17,845 nt of DNA, taken from the NCBI GenBank assembly GCA_026706505.1, contig JAPOYQ010000402.1:1-17845 (forward strand), read 5' to 3'. The position numbers and the translations under genes were made by a program. The notes beneath the pieces are model-generated. The model was not told where the DNA came from and made no database searches. It saw only the letters and a program-made list of their open reading frames with translations. How positions within the stretch are numbered: position 1 is the stretch's first letter; every line of letters begins with the position of its first letter. This stretch comes from Gemmatimonadota bacterium (lineage in GTDB: Bacteria > Latescibacterota > UBA2968 > UBA8231). Below are positions 15,701 through 17,845 of this stretch, piece by piece.

Positions 15701-15889
15701 GGAAGCATCTATGGCGGTCAAGTGGCCGGGCCGCTTCCAGTTGACCCAGTGCTGCTCACCTTCGACGACGACTTGGTCGCCGACAATATCGTATCCTTGC
15801 TGGGCATTGACCGGACTAGGAGCGCACATTCCGGCTAGCCAGACTGCTGCGTACGTAATCCCCTTGCTGAATTTGCGGCTCGCTTTCAT
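12761..15889 (-). CDS. P1: large secreted discoidin-like protein with internal mini-repeats and C-terminal FlgD/CHU_C-type Ig domain
   Basis: 1042 residues from the ATG at 15889, which has GGAAGGAAAA upstream and gives the signal peptide MKASRKFSKGITYAAVWLAG; an ATG at 15907 is possible but has a poor ribosome site. After VVVEGEQHWVNW (the N-terminal module) come two discoidin-like regions: about 135-184 (ILDDDPTTFWEP, DWWIEVHLGRVVPLERLRLQF) and 352-416 (GKAFDGEVSSFYRHTYF, WMDQMRILSEGY). Between and after them sit copies of a short repeat ending in a Y-[FY]-R block. IRTRTG lies at about 548-553, DWTPWSQRY at 595-603 and AEVWPEET at 653-660. The Ig domain is at about 940-1024 (NPFTPNGDGIND, LRIFRLDGTRV, WDGRDDNG, PPGLYLAQIEV), with tail RPIAVVY. 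It follows the foldase gene by 24 bases and precedes barrel B. It is probably secreted to the cell surface; the ligand is unknown. Confidence 0.85.
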   Translation of the reverse strand: MKASRKFSKGITYAAVWLAGMCAPSPVNAQQGYDIVGDQVVVEGEQHWVNWKRPGHLTAIDASGAVRPRELRQVYNLLDDRSFERPVVIDKKAPRIATVDSTLRLDVLGNPLQDVSKNFIYDYIVRPGVSRVGSNPHLAPNILDDDPTTFWEPNPDDPIGDWWIEVHLGRVVPLERLRLQFVDEQLGDPFLKFLLFFEKKQLPLVRDDSKLRFSIFAPFDGVNKDQRIFAFDSERTSGLLPADVSGLMAKRLSMGNADPNWTGRLVEVIRITITDTRGARSEQITQEAWEALPEGERGDVVYFVRDVAGREEPVDETTYEVLGPDRQGRRVYYRRELPRLAEVDAWGWGDNIALGMLETGGGIEHTIAASGGTGKAFDGEVSSFYRHTYFLEEVPDDNILIADVGGTVWMDQMRILSEGYVHAPTVRGYTMRGSSGVRDAQGRLKWQLISPKQRDKNIDEGYYSLLNDVQSPPIKLRFFEFITLKNQPPGNTGTQGFYNPGIGEFMIFSKGSPAEVVLESDAIELPGLVVLGSVRWEAELPPGTDVEIRTRTGDQLLQHIRYFDSGGSEVTADKHKKLPGFRAGPVDTSFVIGPDWTPWSQRYLHSGAQVTSPSLRKFMQLQVKLVSNDRNVAPLLRRIEVDMHRPVLQNLLAEVWPEETSVGQVDTFEVYLQPTLLEEPRSERSPGYDEVLLSSEPNLDMRLLDVALGTEEEFARGQPLQLFAVEQEEDAASADGAALQLLRSQGDSLQVRFSQVKRGESADVLPHRYYRLLVEGDEVPTRSDGRLLDLLSYERLDEELQGAIRYFRKTQDRDSAQLEEVDAGTYEALEEDERGPVRYFRKVTGVGNQSLFDSLGDTLSVAQYNRLGRAKGWVLGHGRLVRLRFAAAVFLHGTKLKTAMRNSAIEGPWQESDPGDVTQLRPGQGLVIGALGAGDVVDDLQVSPNPFTPNGDGINDVAEVGFSLFKVYEARSLKLRIFRLDGTRVRTVAMKALGGRQNFAWDGRDDNGALVPPGLYLAQIEVDADQAGAAGQKRSRPIAVVY
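13268..13519 (-). repeat. Second cluster of the P1 mini-repeat (two good units, one partial)
   Basis: Within P1, units LSYERLDEELQGAIRYFRK and VDAGTYEALEEDERGPVRYF match each other and the first cluster at 14885-15043. The pattern is roughly S/T-x-x-x-Y-E-x-L-x(4-5)-G-x-[VI]-x-Y-F-R-K. A degenerate third unit begins LSVAQYNRLGRAKGWV. The cluster lies just before the C-terminal Ig domain. Confidence 0.6.
14885..15043 (-). repeat. First cluster of the P1 mini-repeat (two units)
   Basis: Within P1, ITQEAWEALPEGERGDVVYF and VDETTYEVLGPDRQGRRVYY are two copies, about 30 residues apart, of the same short motif found again at 13268-13519. The cluster lies between the two discoidin-like regions. Confidence 0.6.
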
Positions 15890-15895
15890 AACGGA

Positions 15896-15905
15896 TTTTC
15901 CTTCC
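15896..15905 (-). promoter_or_regulatory. Ribosome binding site of P1
   Basis: The minus strand reads GGAAGGAAAA; the AGGA core is nine bases before the ATG at 15889. This favours that start over the in-frame ATG at 15907. Confidence 0.55.
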
Positions 15906-15913
15906 ATTGCCGC

Positions 15914-17545
15914 TCATTGCAGGCGGTCGGTAAAAAACACTACCTGAGTTTCGCCTTTGGCCCGCAGGGCTCCAATCAGTTCGACAATACCCTCTTGCTC
16001 GCGGCGCTGTCTCAGCAGGGCTTCCGCCCTTTTCCGCACCCGTTCAAAGGGCATAATCTGCCCACCTTTTCGTTCCAGAACCCGAAAGACTGCAAAGCCA
16101 TCGTGCGTCTCCACCGGCCCCACTAGCTCGCCTTCCTCAGCGGCAAACGCAGCGTCAACTAGTTGTGGATAGCGGGATCGAAAGAGGCGGCGCAAGGTCA
16201 TTTTTCCCTTTTTACCCGGTCGCGCATGCGAACCGACGCCCGGTCTGTTCAGCAGTGCGTACATCTCGGCCCCCTGTTCGATCTCCTCCCGCAAGGCTTG
16301 AGCTTGCGCTTCCGTCGCCATTAGGACCTCGCGAATTTCCACCTCCTCTGGGCTGCGGAATTTATTTGCGTTGGCTTGGTAATAAGCCCGACTCTCGGCT
16401 TCTGAAATCGGCTCCTGCAAAGCCGTCTGTGCCTGCACCAAGGTCCGCAGAATCAACCATTCCCTCTTGCGCGTCAGCCACTCCGCAAATTCTGGCTCCC
16501 GCGACCAGCCCTTAGCCCGAGCGGCTGCGGCAAAGAGCCTAGGCCGCACTACCAAGTCCTCTAAGAGATCGACCCCTTGCTGGCCGCCGGGCAATTCTCC
16601 ACCCATCCCCGCTTCCTTGAGATCGGTTAGACACTCCCCAAGCGCAATTTCCCCCTCCGAAAAACTGTATAGAGTCTGGGTCGCTTCGTTCGGTGCCAAG
16701 ACGAGGTTCCGAATCGGTCCCTGCCGCAGCCGTTCCAGACCTTCGGCGTGCAGGCGTAGCCCGTAACTCTGGCTCAAAAGCTCAAACTCGCGCTCTAGCT
16801 CCGCTTGCCAAGCCTCGCTTTCCAACAGGCGATGGATACCTTCCGAGTAGTCGGTCAACTCGGATTTTCGGTCCTCTGCAAAACGGTAGATCTGCCACGC
16901 TCTCGGCAGGCGTACCGGTCGGGCCACCAGTCCCTTTGGCAGAGAGAAAAAAGCCGCTCTCGGCACTTTGTACCAGTCCAAGTGAGGTAGCCCGATCCAC
17001 CCTACTATCCCGTCTTCCTCGGCCACTGGATCGTTGTCGGCGAAGCGCTGCGCCAATTCGGCAAAGGCCCTGCCTTCCCGCAGTTCGCTCAGCACTTGGT
17101 CGCGTTCCTCAGGGCTCTCCACTACAATGCGGCTGAGCAGCCGCTCCCGGTTAAAACCCCGGTCGAGAAAAGCGCGTTCTACCTGTGCCGCTTCCACTTT
17201 TACCCTCGGTGCTACTATCCGCAACTGATAGGTGTTGACCAAGCGGTTCCTGCCTAACCGTTCGACCTGCCCTTTTACTCCCGCGCTCGAATCTATCCCC
17301 TTGGCCCGGGCTTCGCGGAAGAGCAGTTCCCGATCGACCATTGATTGCAGGTGCTCTAAATCGCCCGCCCGCCCCTCCTGTTCGCTCTGCAGGCTAGCGG
17401 GTAGGCGCTCGACAAAACGCCGATATGCACTGGCCCGGATATCCACATCGCCAACCCGAGCAAGTACCGGATCGTCTTTGCCGCACCCCGCGAGCAACAG
17501 CGCGGCAGTGCAAAAACCCGATGTGAGCAGCAGGAATCTTTTCAT
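15914..17545 (-). CDS. Periplasmic SurA/PpiD-like parvulin-type foldase, lipoprotein
   Basis: 543 residues. The ATG at 17545 gives MKRFLLLTSGFCTAALLLAGC with a good lipobox (LAGC, Cys 21); an upstream TTG at 17590 would spoil this. After the lipid site come the SurA-N-like start VLARVGDVDIRASAYRRFV and VDRELLFREARAKG. A first parvulin-like domain covers about 137-225 (ESPEERDQVLSELREGRAFAELAQRF, DGIVGWI, AFFSLPKG) and a second about 402-493 (LLNRPGV, VDAAFAAEEGELVGPVETHDGF). Family knowledge: such proteins escort or isomerise outer-membrane and secreted proteins in the periplasm. The signature histidines of active parvulins (the H of the HIL motif and of the GYHI motif) are replaced in both domains (SRIVV, WQIYRF; REVLM, FAVFRV), so a holdase role is more likely than catalysis. 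It heads the operon, 24 bases before P1, which fits a dedicated chaperone. Confidence 0.88.
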   Translation of the reverse strand: MKRFLLLTSGFCTAALLLAGCGKDDPVLARVGDVDIRASAYRRFVERLPASLQSEQEGRAGDLEHLQSMVDRELLFREARAKGIDSSAGVKGQVERLGRNRLVNTYQLRIVAPRVKVEAAQVERAFLDRGFNRERLLSRIVVESPEERDQVLSELREGRAFAELAQRFADNDPVAEEDGIVGWIGLPHLDWYKVPRAAFFSLPKGLVARPVRLPRAWQIYRFAEDRKSELTDYSEGIHRLLESEAWQAELEREFELLSQSYGLRLHAEGLERLRQGPIRNLVLAPNEATQTLYSFSEGEIALGECLTDLKEAGMGGELPGGQQGVDLLEDLVVRPRLFAAAARAKGWSREPEFAEWLTRKREWLILRTLVQAQTALQEPISEAESRAYYQANANKFRSPEEVEIREVLMATEAQAQALREEIEQGAEMYALLNRPGVGSHARPGKKGKMTLRRLFRSRYPQLVDAAFAAEEGELVGPVETHDGFAVFRVLERKGGQIMPFERVRKRAEALLRQRREQEGIVELIGALRAKGETQVVFFTDRLQ

Positions 17546-17612
17546 CGGTGATAAAGCCTGCTCGCGGCGGGCGGTGAAAGTCCTGAACAACTGGCCAATA
17601 ATTGTCTAACTA

Positions 17613-17639
17613 AATGTAAAATCCCTACTCGCATGTCAA
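17613..17639 (-). promoter_or_regulatory. Candidate sigma-70-type promoter of the seven-gene operon
   Basis: A perfect -35 hexamer TTGACA lies at 17634-17639 on the minus strand, followed after a short 15-base spacer by TACATT (17613-17618, four of six -10 positions). Transcription would start near 17605, giving a leader of about 60 bases before the foldase ATG at 17545. The spacer is shorter than ideal, so another -10 in this AT-rich stretch could be the real one. Confidence 0.4.
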
Positions 17640-17804
17640 TTTTTCTTTTTAACTTGTGTATCCGATTGCCCTTTTTGCGTCCGGCCATCTAGTCCAACCG
17701 CGCCGCATCCTCGACTACCTAGAAGCCGCAGACAACAACTGCTGCCCCAAGTGCGCTTTTGTAATATATTCTATGCTAACCGCATCTCACGGAGGTTTTA
17801 CCTC

Positions 17805-17811
17805 AAGGAGG
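17805..17811 (+). promoter_or_regulatory. Ribosome binding site of the plus-strand gene
   Basis: AAGGAGG, a near-perfect Shine-Dalgarno, lies six bases before the ATG at 17818. A second GGAGG lies 14 bases earlier (17791-17795), partly inside a small 5-bp hairpin. Confidence 0.65.
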
Positions 17812-17817
17812 CTCGCA

Positions 17818-17845
17818 ATGTTTGCACTCGCCCCTATTATCCTCT
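17818..17845 (+). CDS. Start of a plus-strand gene, cut off by the window edge
   Basis: Only nine codons are present (MFALAPIIL), a hydrophobic beginning that could be a signal peptide or first membrane helix. The call rests on the strong AAGGAGG site six bases upstream and the divergent arrangement. Nothing can be said about function. Confidence 0.5.

Larger units (their letters stand above)
17546..17817. other. Divergent intergenic region
   Basis: This stretch separates the minus-strand operon from a plus-strand gene starting at 17818. Its left part (17591-17660) is AT-rich and holds the candidate operon promoter. Its right part (17671-17760) is GC-richer and open in the frame of the downstream gene, reading like coding sequence (ILDYLEAADNNCCPKCAFV), but with no usable start there, so it may be a gene remnant or chance. 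AT-rich TAATATATTCTATGCT at 17762-17777 could hold a plus-strand -10. A small hairpin (GAGGT 17792-17796 with ACCTC 17800-17804) lies just before the plus-strand ribosome site. Confidence 0.5.

Noticed and set aside
17633..17692. Small plus-strand peptide MSIFLFNLCIRLPFLRPAI
   Set aside because: Only 19 codons, no ribosome site, and it overlaps the likely operon promoter.
1..17845. CRISPR array, tRNA, rRNA, transposase or phage genes
   Set aside because: I saw no regular short direct repeats with spacers, no RNA-gene signatures and no recombinase or transposase motifs in any strong frame.

Overview
The window is about 17.8 kb of GC-rich DNA read almost entirely on the minus strand. It suggests a Gram-negative, heterotrophic bacterium with an outer membrane: signal peptides, two lipoproteins, predicted outer-membrane beta-barrels, a periplasmic SurA-like chaperone and a sugar ABC-transporter binding protein. 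Secreted proteins with discoidin-like domains and FlgD/CHU_C-type C-terminal Ig domains, plus a CBM9-like secreted protein, are typical of the FCB superphylum. Latescibacterota-like lineages come to mind, but that is an inference and not proven here.

Layout in transcription order (high to low coordinates). At the far right a plus-strand gene just begins (17818 onward). A roughly 270-bp divergent intergenic region carries a promoter-like TTGACA box for the minus strand. A compact seven-gene operon-like block follows: parvulin-type foldase lipoprotein (15914-17545); large discoidin/FlgD-Ig secreted protein P1 (12761-15889); predicted outer-membrane barrel B (10060-12717); TPR lipoprotein (9112-10047); discoidin/FlgD-Ig proteins P2 (7024-9105) and P3 (4966-7011); and predicted barrel A (2201-4933). 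Gaps between these genes are only 6-43 bp. After a 156-bp AT-rich gap come a secreted CBM9-like protein (1133-2044), a strong intrinsic terminator, and a family 1 solute-binding protein cut by the left window edge.

The centre of interest is the seven-gene block. It looks like a duplicated surface module: a secreted FlgD-Ig protein immediately precedes each of two clearly paralogous barrels (P1 then B, P3 then A), with P2 as a third paralogue. The three Ig proteins share a short N-terminal module, a central [IL]RTR[ST]G region, a W-S-PY region and an identical type of C-terminal tail. The barrels share a very conserved Asp/Asn-rich segment. I do not recognise the barrel family or the assembly as a named system. 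My working model, which is inference, is an outer-membrane/surface complex in which the barrels are partners or exporters of the Ig proteins, the foldase lipoprotein helps assembly, and the TPR lipoprotein is an accessory. The CBM9-like protein and sugar-binding protein next door suggest a possible carbohydrate-related role, but they are separate transcription units.
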